Shown in pieces: positions 23,601 to 32,350 of a stretch of 64,000 nt of DNA (its first letter is position 1; each line of letters begins with the position of its first letter). Origin of the DNA: Cloeon dipterum (lineage: Eukaryota > Arthropoda > Insecta > Ephemeroptera > Baetidae). The stretch is taken from positions 32,926,545 through 32,990,544 of the forward strand of contig NC_088790.1 of assembly GCF_949628265.1 (NCBI RefSeq), in the 5' to 3' direction. The translations under genes were made by a program, and so were the position numbers. Under the pieces are notes generated by a model, which saw only the letters and a list, made by a program, of their open reading frames with translations, searched no databases and was not told the DNA's origin.

Positions 23601-25235
23601 ATCGATAATGCGGAGAAAACAAATATTGTTTTTTGGCGGGTTTTTTAACGCCAAAAATATTAAGGAATTTTCGCGCTTGTATTTTTATGAAATTTACACC
23701 CGAGTTTATTTCAAAAACATTAATTTATAAAATTTGTATAACGCTCAAAATCCGTTTTAAGGTAGTTAATCTGCCAAAAAAAAAACACCTAGTTTTTTTT
23801 CTTTTTCGGCAAAACTCACCCTGGTCCGACCTGGTGCTGGAGGCTGCTGGGCAGGCACTTCCTGAGCCTGGCGAGAGTCTTGTGCGGGACGGGCAGCTTG
23901 GCCAGGCAGATCATGAGCCAGCAGGCGGGGCAGCGGGCGCGCACCTCGACGCCCGAGATGCGGCAGACGGCGCGTCCGCGGTGGCACATGAGTTTCTGGC
24001 CAGAGTGCTGGCTCATGCGCTCCACGAAGCGGCGGCACGCGTCGCACTGCGCGCCCTCCTCGTCGCCGCCGGCCGCGCCCTCGCACACCACGCACGGCCG
24101 CGACGGCTTCAGCGTCCAGTTGGCGCCCAGCGTGTGGCCCGAGCTGAACGACTCGAACTTCAAAAGCGACGGCTTCAGGATGCTCGACTTGCCGGTTGTC
24201 GTCGTCGTCGGCGTCGTCGAGGCCGGCTCCACGTGCTTGCCGCGGGCCCACTTCTTCCCTCCGCCCCCACTTTCCTTCTTCTGCGGCTCGCTCTTCGCCG
24301 CTGCTGCCGCCTTCGGCAATTCAGTCTCAATTTTCGCCTTGCACGGCTCCACCGACGCCGGCCTCTTCGGCTTTGTTACTCTTCCTGCAACAAAATAGCA
24401 ATTTTATTTATTTAAAAATTAAAAATAAAATCTTTTTATCAGCCAACTGTATACCTTCAAACCTCCCCTGTGACTTTTTCAGAAGAAAAGCTGCGGAAAT
24501 TGGAAAAAAGGGTGGTTTTAGAGGGATAATTGGGTCAAACAGCTGACTGTTTTATTTTAAAAATAAAAAGAAAACAATTACTAAAACAAATAACAGTAAA
24601 ATATATTTTAGGGGTGGTTTTTTGAAAAATAAAATCGAAAAGCGGGTTAAATTCATCCCTTAGATTTAAATAGAGATGTCAATTCGAATAAAATATCTTA
24701 AATTAATTAAATAAAATTTCCTTTGCAGTAAAACCATTTTAAACTAGCAAATAATCTAATTTATGGCAAGGTTAAAACTCGACTGATAACTTTGCAATAA
24801 ACGTTATCAGCAACAACGAAGCAGTAAAATGTTCCAATTTAGATATTTTTGGCCCAAAATATAGTGGAGAGGCCAAAATGTCTTACCATCGTCTGTTTTG
24901 GGGGTGGCGGTGGCTGCGGTTTCCTTCTCGAGCGAGTGGGCCTCGATGACGGCCGTGGAGCGCGCCTGCTGCTCGTCCTGGCTGGTGAATCCGAGAAAAT
25001 CCTGCGAAAACGGGTTCGTGAGAGGCTCGAGAGGTGGTGTTGCGCCAATTAGACGAATTAATAAACAAACCTCGTCTTCGTCGTCCGAGGCACCGACCAG
25101 GGCGCGCCAGGCCACCAGGTTCTTGTAGATCTGCTCGGCCTCGAGGGCCTCGTCGGTGACGGACCAGTAGCCCCGCACGCGCTTCCGACTCGACGAATTC
25201 TTGCATGTCCGACCGGGGAATCGGTACCTCGTCAT
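13652..25235 (-). CDS. trx: Trithorax / KMT2A-type histone H3K4 methyltransferase, complete, 20 exons
   Basis: Nuclear SET-domain methyltransferase of the COMPASS type that maintains active transcription (trithorax group). Exons in transcript order: 25071-25235, 24887-25001, 23820-24384, 23347-23468, 23043-23284, 22754-22990, 22487-22702, 22268-22432, 21748-22212, 20193-20920, 18850-19431, 18513-18801, 17971-18459, 17419-17715, 16863-17275, 14972-15832, 14714-14917, 14491-14656, 14283-14429, 13652-13825. All junctions are GT-AG and the frame holds for 6642 nt (2213 aa). Domain order: menin-binding-like N terminus, Cys-rich finger (191-253), [10 protein letters not shown] block (about 349-358), PHD1-3 (472-652), ePHD (1028-1145), FYRN (about 1195-1250), taspase site (1407-1413), FYRC (1911-1994), WIN-like R2016, SET (about 2074-2196) and post-SET. 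It is short beside Drosophila TRX and human MLL1 (each over 3,500 aa). I saw no CXXC domain and no clear bromodomain. Donors of exons 4 and 5 (GTTGTT, GTTCGT) are weak. Confidence 0.95.
13941..14047. repeat. Foldback MITE, GACGCTGATTGG-related, copy 2 (last trx intron)
   Basis: Perfect 18-bp inverted arms ATCCTCAACGCTTATTGG at 13941-13958 and 14030-14047. Loop bases ATCAGCTACTAGCAACAGCTCA resemble the loop of the 16.35-kb copy, and flanking GCAGAATGGTGAGTTATTTA near 14176 matches sequence after that copy. It lies in the intron that splits the SET domain. Confidence 0.8.
14714..15832 (-). other. trx: trx exons 16-17: Pro-rich region, FYRC and WIN-like motif
   Basis: Exon 16 begins with His/Gln- and Pro-rich sequence and then encodes FYRC (about 1911-1994: [12 protein letters not shown]..., ending [10 protein letters not shown] plus [10 protein letters not shown] in exon 17). 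Exon 17 continues with [20 protein letters not shown]2016 in VRTEP aligns with the WDR5-interaction (WIN) arginine of MLL proteins just before SET. Confidence 0.88.
15833..16862 (-). other. trx intron 15, containing a full foldback MITE
   Basis: Between exon 15 (donor GTACGT at 16862) and exon 16 (acceptor ggttgcag). No coding sequence; holds the element at about 16180-16690. Confidence 0.8.
16180..16690. repeat. Foldback MITE, GACGCTGATTGG family, copy 3 (trx intron 15)
   Basis: The central hairpin arms 16345-16366 and 16444-16465 (GAATTCTCAACGCTGATTGG...) are inverted with about two mismatches. Flanking segments shared with the copy at 47640-48170 include GCWGCTAAAGAGT..ATC..TGGATT on the left and GCAGTTAAATCGGTTTAAAT and AGACCAA on the right, defining an element of about 500 bp. 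Confidence 0.8.
17716..17970 (-). other. trx intron 13 (AT-rich, no other feature)
   Basis: Splits the C2HC finger. Donor gtcagt below 17971, acceptor ttggcag above 17715; nothing else seen. Confidence 0.7.
18112..18132 (-). other. trx: Taspase-1 cleavage site QLDG/ADD in trx exon 13
   Basis: Residues 1407-1413 read QLDGADD, matching the taspase-1 consensus Q-hydrophobic-D/G-x-D-D; cleavage is expected between D1409 and G1410. It sits between FYRN and FYRC, as in MLL1. Only one site was seen; MLL1 has two. Confidence 0.88.
18513..18801 (-). other. trx: trx exon 12: FYRN domain
   Basis: Together with the end of exon 11 (QMTIGSLR), exon 12 encodes the FYRN pattern: LGVISSS, then [19 protein letters not shown] and VEYVI. 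FYRN pairs with FYRC after taspase cleavage to hold the two halves of MLL together. Confidence 0.88.
18850..19431 (-). other. trx: trx exon 11: extended PHD (ePHD/PHD4)
   Basis: Residues 1028-1145 give the complete C4HC2-C5HC-type arrangement: CALC...[17 protein letters not shown], then [27 protein letters not shown] and ending YCAEH. It is followed by a Asp/Glu-rich stretch with repeated DDS and a basic tract. In MLL proteins the ePHD precedes FYRN, as here. Confidence 0.92.
19432..20192 (-). other. trx intron 10, AT-rich
   Basis: About 760 bp of AT-rich sequence between exon 10 and exon 11 with long A/T homopolymer runs; no coding or repeat structure recognised. Confidence 0.7.
20193..20920 (-). 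other. trx: trx exon 10: linker between PHD3 and ePHD
   Basis: Encodes residues about 765-1006: a helical-looking basic segment ([21 protein letters not shown]), a Pro/Thr-rich segment and a second helical-looking segment ending [13 protein letters not shown]1 has its bromodomain between PHD3 and ePHD; I cannot see a canonical bromodomain here, and the two helical parts may be its degenerate remnant. Confidence 0.6.
20921..21747 (-). repeat. trx intron 9 with an internal direct duplication
   Basis: A block at about 20949-21152 is repeated in the same orientation at about 21527-21711. Shared stretches include CTRACCTTTTAAAA, ATTTTCACGCCCC and TGCGTGACGTGAATT, with ends at ATTGCG. Roughly 200 bp is duplicated with indels, spaced about 575 bp apart. 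Confidence 0.7.
21748..22990 (-). other. trx: trx exons 6-9: PHD1, PHD2, PHD3 and a Lys/Glu repeat linker
   Basis: PHD1 starts at C472 ([11 protein letters not shown]) and continues in exon 7 ([13 protein letters not shown]...WVCERC). PHD2 follows directly (ELCGSC...[13 protein letters not shown]...[11 protein letters not shown]). PHD3 spans [19 protein letters not shown] in exon 8 to HCKNC in exon 9 (about 591-652); in MLL1 this finger reads H3K4me. After PHD3, exon 9 encodes a charged linker with a repeated EEKKDEKK unit (genomic about 21757-21830), a simple-sequence expansion inside a coding exon. Confidence 0.92.
23820..24384 (-). other. trx: trx exon 3: basic region and Cys-rich zinc-finger-like domain
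   Basis: Encodes residues about 94-281. Residues 191-253 carry eight or nine cysteines in C-x2-C...C-x2-C...C...C...C-x2-C spacing (CVVC, CDAC, C227, C234, CPAC, C253). This is the position of the Cys-rich nuclear-receptor-like finger described for fly TRX; vertebrate MLL1 has a CXXC domain in this part instead. The KFGCxxC signature of a CXXC domain is absent. Confidence 0.6.
24385..24886 (-). other. trx intron 2, AT-rich
   Basis: About 500 bp of AT-rich sequence between exon 2 (donor GTAAGA) and exon 3 (acceptor ttgttgcag). Nothing else recognised. Confidence 0.7.
24887..25235 (-). other. trx: trx exons 1-2: start codon and menin-binding-like N terminus
   Basis: The start ATG at 25235 (gaggagccATGACG) opens a protein beginning [19 protein letters not shown]. 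The RYRFPGR core corresponds to the high-affinity menin-binding motif at the extreme N terminus of MLL proteins and to the start of fly TRX. This supports both the start choice and a complete 5' end. Exon 1 is 165 nt (phase 0) and exon 2 is 115 nt; both encode acidic, otherwise unstructured sequence. Confidence 0.85.
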
Positions 25236-26596
25236 GGCTCCTCGCTGACGAAAAGAAGAAACCCGATCAAAACAACATAGAGCACAGGGGCCACGCCCAC
25301 TCGTCGGCCCGAATTCGGCCCGTGGCTGAGCAGCAGCAAAGGTATCGCAATGTTATGAAAACACGGCGACGGACCCTGGCCGCACCGAGGTCGTCGTCGA
25401 AATTTTTGGAGGGGCGTGCGAGCCAAAAGCAAGGTCTCGCTCGCCCGCTCGCTGGCTCGCCACCGACGGCCTTGGCGCGGCCGACGGCGAAAGTGAGCCT
25501 CACGCACCTGCCAGGGCCGCTGCACATCCAAAGGGTGCGTCCTCGGGGTGGCTCAGGGGGCGGAATCGCGCGTAAGATGCTCCGACCGGCCGCGAACCTG
25601 CCCAAACATCCTTCTCTCCGTCTGTCTAGCTCGATTTGTAAACCAAAACACTGGGGGACGCCATACTTCTTCAACGTTTGGCGCGTAAATCGAGGGATGC
25701 CAACCTGACACTCGCCTTTTCCGCCGGACAACACCGGCTCTCACCCAATTAATTCCGAAAAAAGTCGGGAATTTATAATAGAGTGCTGCTTTTCAAATAT
25801 TATCTTCTAAAATCTCCCGAAAATCCCGTTTTTGGGGTGATTAAAATGTTGTTTGGTTGGCAGCAGTGGCAAAGAGCCTCACTAGATGAACGAGCGCGGC
25901 AAAACCACGAGAAATTCTCATGGAAATATCTAAATCGGGGATATTTTAACGCTTTTAACTTTTAATAAGTGCTGTACCATTAAGAAAAAAGACAACAAAC
26001 ATTTTTTCTGAGCCACCAATCGTCATGGGACCATAAAATGACTACGCATTGTGAAATTTTAAGCAATTTTACACATTCCAAATTGGCCTAAACCCACAAG
26101 ATAGGTTAAATTTATCGAATAGTGAATTTTAAAAATCGAAAGGGCGGAATAGTCGCTCTATAGAGGTGTTTTGGAAATAAATATTTATTTCCTTGCAAAA
26201 TAGACCACTAATTATATCTCTTTGGACCAGGGAAAAATTAATAAAATTTTCCAGATTTTTTTTTGTTTTTAATTTCAAATATTTAATCTAGTTAAGAAAT
26301 GTGTGTTTGAAACAAATAAACATTGAGAGCAACGTCGGCTATTGGCTGGCGAAGTGTGACGTATTAAAAGATACAACTCGTCATTCTATAAACGCAAATG
26401 GCAAATTTAATGCAATCAAAACATATCACGCGATAGAAAGTCATGAGTGCGACACGATTATTTGAGCACACAATCATCTCGCAGAGCGCGAGCCGAGAGT
26501 GCTGGAGAGTGGAGAGCGAATCTCAAGTGCGCGCTGCTTTTTATCACATAATATGTAAACTGTGTTTGATGCAAAATATTGGCAGAGATCAGGAAG
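25236..26596. promoter_or_regulatory. Divergent intergenic region between trx (-) and the first FLVCR-like gene (+)
   Basis: About 1.36 kb separates the two divergent start codons. The trx-proximal 500 bp (25240-25740) is GC- and CpG-rich, consistent with a promoter and 5' UTR; the rest is AT-rich. A likely acceptor (attggcag) ends at about 26584, just before the FLVCR-like start, so that gene probably has an upstream non-coding exon. Core promoter elements could not be assigned. Confidence 0.45.
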
Positions 26597-28669
26597 ATGA
26601 TGCAGGCAGAGGACAACTCGCGGCTGGACCCCAAGGAGGAGGAGCTGGAGGACAAGGTGGAGCGGGAGTCGCGGCCCGAGTTCAGGGTGTACAAGCGGCG
26701 GTGGCTGGTGCTGGCGCTCTACCTCGGCTACGTGGTCATCAGCGCGTTCCAGTGGATCCAGTACGCCATCATCACGGACGTCATCGAGACCTACTACGAC
26801 GTGCCGTCCATCGCGGTCAACTGGACCTCCATGATCTTCATGCTGGCCTTCGTCGTCACCATTTTCCCGGCCACTTGGTTCTACAACAAAGTGGTAATGC
26901 GATTTTTTAAATGAATCCAGAGTTCGAAGGGGGGCCAAGTGTGTGTTTAATTTTGTTCCGTTTCAAAGGGTCTCAGGGTGGCGCTGCTGATGGCGATGGG
27001 CGGCACGTGTGTGGGCACCTGGATCAAGGTGTTCTCGGTGCGACCTGACCTCTTCTGGGTCACCATGCTGGGCCAGACGATCGTGGCGCTTTGTCAGATG
27101 TACGTGCTGAGCATTCCGGTGCCGCTGGCCGCCACCTGGTTCGGCCCCAACGAGGTCTCCACCGCCTGCTCCATCGGCCTTCTCGGCCCTCAGGTACACA
27201 CAATTTTCCTAAAAGAACACCAGAATTTGTTTAAATTAAAACAGATCTTACACAGAGAGGTTATTACAATTTGATTAATAAAAAGAGCACACTCATGGTC
27301 TCGTGATAAAATGTTTATCGAAAATCAAGAAGGGCTTTCCGCTCTTGTAACAATGACTTGCATTTCCCATGAAATTTATTTGCTACTTTAAAATCTTAAA
27401 AATAAGCGTTGAATCGTGCAGATTGGAGGCGCTCTCGGTTTTTTCATCCCGGTGGCGCTGATGCCGAACGACAAGGAGGACATCCCTGGCATCGAAAGGG
27501 GTCTTTCGTACATGTTCTTCGGCTGCTCCATCTTTGCAACGGTGGTTTTCGTGCTTCAACTGATATGTAAATTAAATAAAAAAACTTTGGGACTGTGGTG
27601 AGCGTAATTTTCAGTTTTGCAGGCTGCACCGCCGACGCCGCCGAGCTACGCGCAGGCGAGTCGCAACAACGAAAGAGAGTCGTTGCAGCACTACGTCACG
27701 TCGCTTTGGAAACTGATGAAAAATGTGCACTTTGTGCTCATATTCGCCGCCTACAGCATCAACCTTGCCGTCTTCTCGGCCATCACCACTTTCCTCAACC
27801 AAATGATTACTCCACTTTATGAGGAGGTAAATGCTGCAAATTAATTTAAAATTAATATTTTTTTTATACACCTTTTCCTGACGAGGTTTCTGAGCAGATC
27901 AATCGATTCCTGAGGGTCGAATTAGTCGCTATTTGTCCGTTAAAAAACGTTCACACGTCGCGCTGGACATTTTGGTCGGAAAAAATATCCTTTTTATACC
28001 TCAGGAATCGATTGGTGTGCTAAGAATCTTCGCCAAAGACGGTCTTTATATTGTATTAAATTAAATAATTTGTTTGAAACAGGACGCCCAAGATGACGCA
28101 GGATACATGGGCGTTTTGATAACCCTGACAGGGCTGGTCGGATCAGTCTTGGTTGGCTTCATCTTGGACCGAACCAGACGATATAAGTAAAATCACCCCG
28201 TCCTGATTTAACATTTCTATTAATTTAAAAAATAATTACAGAGAGATGAACATAATTGTGTACGCTCTCTCGGCAGCCGCGACGATCGCCTTCACGTTCG
28301 TTTTGCGCGCAGGCAATCTCCCTTTGTTGTACGTCACCACGGCGGTGTTCGGGTAATTTTAAAAAAATGTATAAACATTTTCGAAATAACAATATCAGTT
28401 TTACAATCGTCGGATATCTGCCGGCCGCGTTTGAATTCGCGGCCGAGCTGACCTACCCTGAACCTGAGGCGAGTTCGGCCGGCCTGATGACCTTCGGCTG
28501 CCAAATTCTTTCCGTTTTGTTCACGCTGGCCTACGACTGGTTGTTCAAGCCCTTCGGCGACCTGGCCAGCAACCTTTTCATGAGCGGATCTCTGCTGCTT
28601 GGCACACTGCTCACCTTTTTCGTCAAGTCAGACCTGAGGAGACAGCGAGCCGAGCATGCGCACCAATAG
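26597..28669 (+). CDS. FLVCR: FLVCR-family major facilitator transporter, paralogue A, complete, 7 coding exons
   Basis: Exons 26597-26893, 26969-27193, 27422-27566, 27615-27826, 28083-28186, 28242-28352, 28399-28669 join in frame to 454 aa. FLVCR proteins are 12-TM plasma- or organelle-membrane carriers implicated in haem export and choline/ethanolamine transport; the substrate here is not known. Seen: a charged cytoplasmic N terminus, TM1 after VYKRRW, the loop ATWFGPNEVSTACSIG after TM4, the DRTRRYKEMN loop between TM8 and TM9 (an MFS motif A-like site), and the family segment FEFAAELTYPEPEASSAG. The start is placed at the first ATG of an ATGATG pair; the upstream triplets of the open frame contain no ATG. 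A foldback element sits in intron 4 and AATAAA follows at 28683. It is first of three tandem copies. Confidence 0.9.
27871..28045. repeat. AGACCGTCT-type foldback element in paralogue A intron 4
   Basis: Starts near CCTGACGAGGTTTCTGAGC and ends CAAAGACGGTCT; the inner arms CAATCGATTCCTGAGG and its inverse (CCTCAGGAATCGATTGG) pair. About 175 bp, shorter than the family members at 30023 and 45511 because the GCGCATGCG inner hairpin is missing. Confidence 0.85.
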
Positions 28670-29452
28670 AAAAGCAGATTAAAATAAACGATCATTTTGT
28701 GATTGAATTTTTAGACTGTACATACTTTGTTGAAAAATAAATTTATTCTGATTGTGAGAGCGATTTATTAGAAAATTTAATCAAACCCGCCATTCATAGC
28801 AAAAGTACATATTTTGTTTGTGTATAATTTTTTAAATATCTTCGTTAAATATTCAAATTTTTGTCAGTCTTTTTACAGCAAAATAATCGATTTTGTCTGA
28901 TCTAAAAGATAATCTATTTAATATTAAAAACCATATTTTCAATTTTTTGGTGAGAGAGCTAAAAAAATCAAATTGTTTTGGGAGGATATGGAGTGTTATT
29001 ACTGTAAGATTCCTTAAAATGTCTAAAAAATCATAGACCTTTAAGAAAAATAAATTAAATAACAGTCAAAATCACTTTAAACGTGCGATTCGGTCATTTG
29101 AAGAAAACAGCCTAAAATTATTATTAACAGAAAAAGAAAGAAATACGCAGCAGCATTATTATTCAATTTATTGAAATAATTATTTCATATTTTTTACTTA
29201 TTTCTCGTTACCCCCACCCACGAGCTTTATTGTTGAATTTGTTTAAAGTCCAAGCAGGCGCAGGCTATTTTATTTGACGACATAACACGTTCACTACGAA
29301 AATATTTTATTTTTTCTATTACGTGTGTATCAGAAGCAAGTGCGGTAATAAAAGCTTGCTCACTTTGGTAACTAGTAGTGAAATAGCTTAGCAGTACACT
29401 TTGGAACAATTCAGTCGCAGCCGAATATCTAATCGAGCGGCAGCTTGTCAAA
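28670..29452. other. Spacer between paralogues A and B
   Basis: AT-rich; contains the paralogue A poly(A) signal (AATAAA at 28683) and, near its right end, the presumed promoter of paralogue B. Nothing else recognised. Confidence 0.6.
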
Positions 29453-31808
29453 ATGAACGTGTTGGAAAGCAGCAGGGTCTCCTGTTTCAAAGCCAAAGAC
29501 GTGAGTCGGATCCCCATGCATAGCCAATAATGCTTCATTAATTTTTCGTCAGGGTTTTGGTTTCAAGAAAATGGAAGAAGAAAACGATGAGCCGGAGGAA
29601 AAGTTCAAAGTCAAGTTGGAGCTGCGGCCGGAGGAAGGCCAGCCGCTCGTCTTCGCGGTCTACAAGAGGCGGTGGGCCATGCTGGCTCTCTTCATCGCCT
29701 ACGCCGTTCCCAACTCGTTCCAGGTGTTCCAGTACTCGATCGTCACCGACGAGGTCATGCAGTTTTACAACGTGCAGCCGATCGCCGTCAACTGGACAGC
29801 CACCGTCTACATGCTCGCCAATGTCGTCGCAATTTTCCCGTCCACCTGGTTTTACAACAGAATGGTAATCGCAAATTTTATACTTCATTACACACCTGAC
29901 TATTAAAATGTGTTTAGCTTTCGTAAGTTAAGTTAAACAAATTATTGCTTTTTAATTGTTAACTGAAAAACATGTTTATCCAATTTCTATAATTAAACTC
30001 AGTTTACGATGGGAGGCTTTAATGACCGTCTTTGACGCGGTTTCTGAGCACCCCAATCGATTCCTGAGGGTTGAATTAGGTATAGTGGATGTTTTTTCCC
30101 GTTAAAAACAGTCTAGCGCAACGTGCGAACCTTTTTTCCTGCCAAAACAATTTGAATGCGAGAAGTGCGCATGCGTCAGATTTGAATGGATCTGCCAAAG
30201 AAGTCATTCTAAGAGCTGCGGTCTCTCTGCAAGTGCTCAAACCAGCTCTTGACGCATGCGCACTTATCGCATTCAAATTGTTTTGGCGGGAAAAAAGGTC
30301 GCACTTTTTTTGAACGGAAAAACATCCACCTCTACTAATTCGACCCTCAGGGATGGATTGGTGGGCTCAGAAACCTCGTCAGAGACGGTCTTTCAGCTCA
30401 ATTTGAAGTTGAATATATAAAAATCTGGTTACTTAGGGATTGCGGGTGTCGCTGCTTTTGGCGATGGGAGGAACTTGCTTAGGCGCCTGGATCAAGGTGA
30501 TCTCGGTGAGCCCTGACCGGTTCTGGGTGGCAATGCTGGGCCAGACGATCAGCGCCTTGTGCTCGAGCTACGTGCTCAACATCCAGGTGCCGCTGGCCGC
30601 CACCTGGTTCGGCCCCAAGGAAGTTTCCACCGCCTGCTCCATCGGCACCCTCGGAGCACAGGTAAACTTATCTCAAATTTAAAGAAATAAAAATAATTAA
30701 AAAAAAAATCAGATCGGCGGCGCCCTGGGCTTCCTCCTTCCCGTGGCTCTCATCCCGGAAGACGGCGACGCGGCCGCCATCGAATGGGGCTTTTATTACA
30801 TTGCCTACGGTCTCGCAATCTTCTGCACCCTGGCCTTCATCCTCCAGTTGATTTGTACGCAATTTTACTCTCTCCGAATTGAATTTATTAATTTTTGTTG
30901 GTACTAGTCCTGGAGTCGGAGCCGCCGACTCCGCCAGGCAACGCGCAGGCGATTCGCGCGAGAAGGAGAGAGTCTGTGCTGGAATATTTGAAGTCGCAGT
31001 TCAGGTTGCTGTTCAACTTGAATTTCGTGCTCGTCTTCCTCTCGTACGGCATCAACCTGGCCGTTTTCTCCGCAGTCGGGGTCTTCCTCAGTCTGATGAT
31101 CGTCCGCAATTTCCCGGTTTGGCTCGTTCAATTCGTGTTTTCAGTATTTCCAGACGAAATTTTGATTTCAGCACGCTCACGACCACGCTGGATACATCGG
31201 CGTTTTGATCACGTTCACAGGAATGATCGGCTCCGTCTTGGTTGGATTTATTTTAGATCGCACCAGACGATACAAGTATTAATTATTTTTTCTTTTATTT
31301 ATTTTATTAAATGAATGAAATTTCAGGGAAATGAACATTGCCGTTTACATATTCTCGGCCGTGGCGATATTGACCTTCTCTTTGATCCTGATGGCAGGAA
31401 ACATAGTTTTAGTCTACGTCGCGGCAGCAATTTACGGGTACAAATTTGATAATTTTCTTTTCAACCGATTCCCGATTTAATTTGATCGTTTTTTTCAGCA
31501 TTGCAATCGTTGGCTACTGGCCGGCCGCATTCGAATTCGCGGCCGAGCTGACCTACCCTGAACCTGAGGCGAGTTCGGCCGCAATGATGATCTTCGGCGG
31601 CCAAATTCTTTCCGTTTTGTTCACGCTGGCCTACGGCTGGTTGTTCGTGCCCTTCGGCGACCTGGCCAGCAACCTTTTCATGACCGGACTTCTGGTAGTC
31701 GGCGTTGTGCTCACCTTCTTCGTCAAGTCCGACCTGAAGAGGCAGCAGGCGGAAAAGGCCAATAATCCGGCGGAAGCTGTTCAAAATGAACGACCTGGCG
31801 TTTTTTAA
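29453..31808 (+). CDS. FLVCR: FLVCR-family major facilitator transporter, paralogue B, complete, 8 coding exons
   Basis: Exons 29453-29500, 29553-29864, 30437-30661, 30713-30854, 30908-31116, 31172-31275, 31327-31437, 31499-31808 give 486 aa. Same fold as paralogue A: YKRRW before TM1, ATWFGPKEVSTACSIG, DRTRRYKEMN, FEFAAELTYPEPEASSA. The start at 29453 (gtcaaaATGAAC) lies in a small extra exon, MNVLESSRVSCFKAKD, with a strong GTGAGT donor and in-phase acceptor cgtcag; an internal ATG at 29571 is the alternative start (464 aa). The donor at the end of exon 5 (GTTTGG) is weak but is the only one that keeps the paralogues aligned. Its C-terminal tail is longer than in A or C. Last-exon DNA is strikingly similar to A. 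Confidence 0.88.
30023..30391. repeat. AGACCGTCT-type foldback element with GCGCATGCG inner arms, paralogue B intron 2
   Basis: Outer arms TGACCGTCTTTGACGCGGTT / CGTCAGAGACGGTCT; second arms around ATTCCTGAGGGT; inner arms CAATTTGAATGCGAGAAGTGCG and inverse, with GCGCATGCGTC facing GACGCATGCGC. About 369 bp. Closest match is 45511-45872. Confidence 0.9.
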
Positions 31809-32350
31809 TTTAATTCATTTTTGTCTCGATATTTATACTTCTAGTCAATTATGCGCTCTGTTTGATAAAATAAAACAATAAAAAGTCCGTCAAGGCTCTT
31901 CTTCGGACCTTTGATTTTGCTTTCTGGACTCGAAACACCTGACAGACAAGATGAATTAAGGCTTCAGAGATAAAATTAATCTATAAAATCACGATTGACG
32001 GCGTCAAAGATATAATATCCTGAACGGACGTACTCTAATTTTCCTAATTTTAATTCCTGCAGTCCGTAATTGAAGAATTGAGAGATATTAGTGTTAGAAA
32101 TAATTTGTTTGTCGGAACTATCTAATAGCTAACTAATGTATCCATTAACACCTGAAAACAAAAATCTAGGTAATTCACTGCTCTATTATTTTATCAATTC
32201 ATATCAGTCACGACAAAATTTCATTGTTTCACGGCTGATAACAATACAATCATATATCTGAGTAAAATCAGATATTAATCGCGGACCCAAACAAAATATT
32301 CTGATCGTGAAAAACGATCTGAAAGATGCACATTGTTTAAGAAAAAAAAA
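31809..32350. other. Spacer between paralogues B and C
   Basis: AT-rich; AATAAA at 31869 and 31877 are candidate poly(A) signals for paralogue B. The right end should hold the paralogue C promoter and 5' UTR; nothing else recognised. Confidence 0.6.

Noticed and set aside
26579-26596. Earlier start for FLVCR-like paralogue A at 26579
   Set aside because: The frame opens with TTG, not ATG, and a plausible splice acceptor (attggcag) lies there; the first ATG is at 26597.
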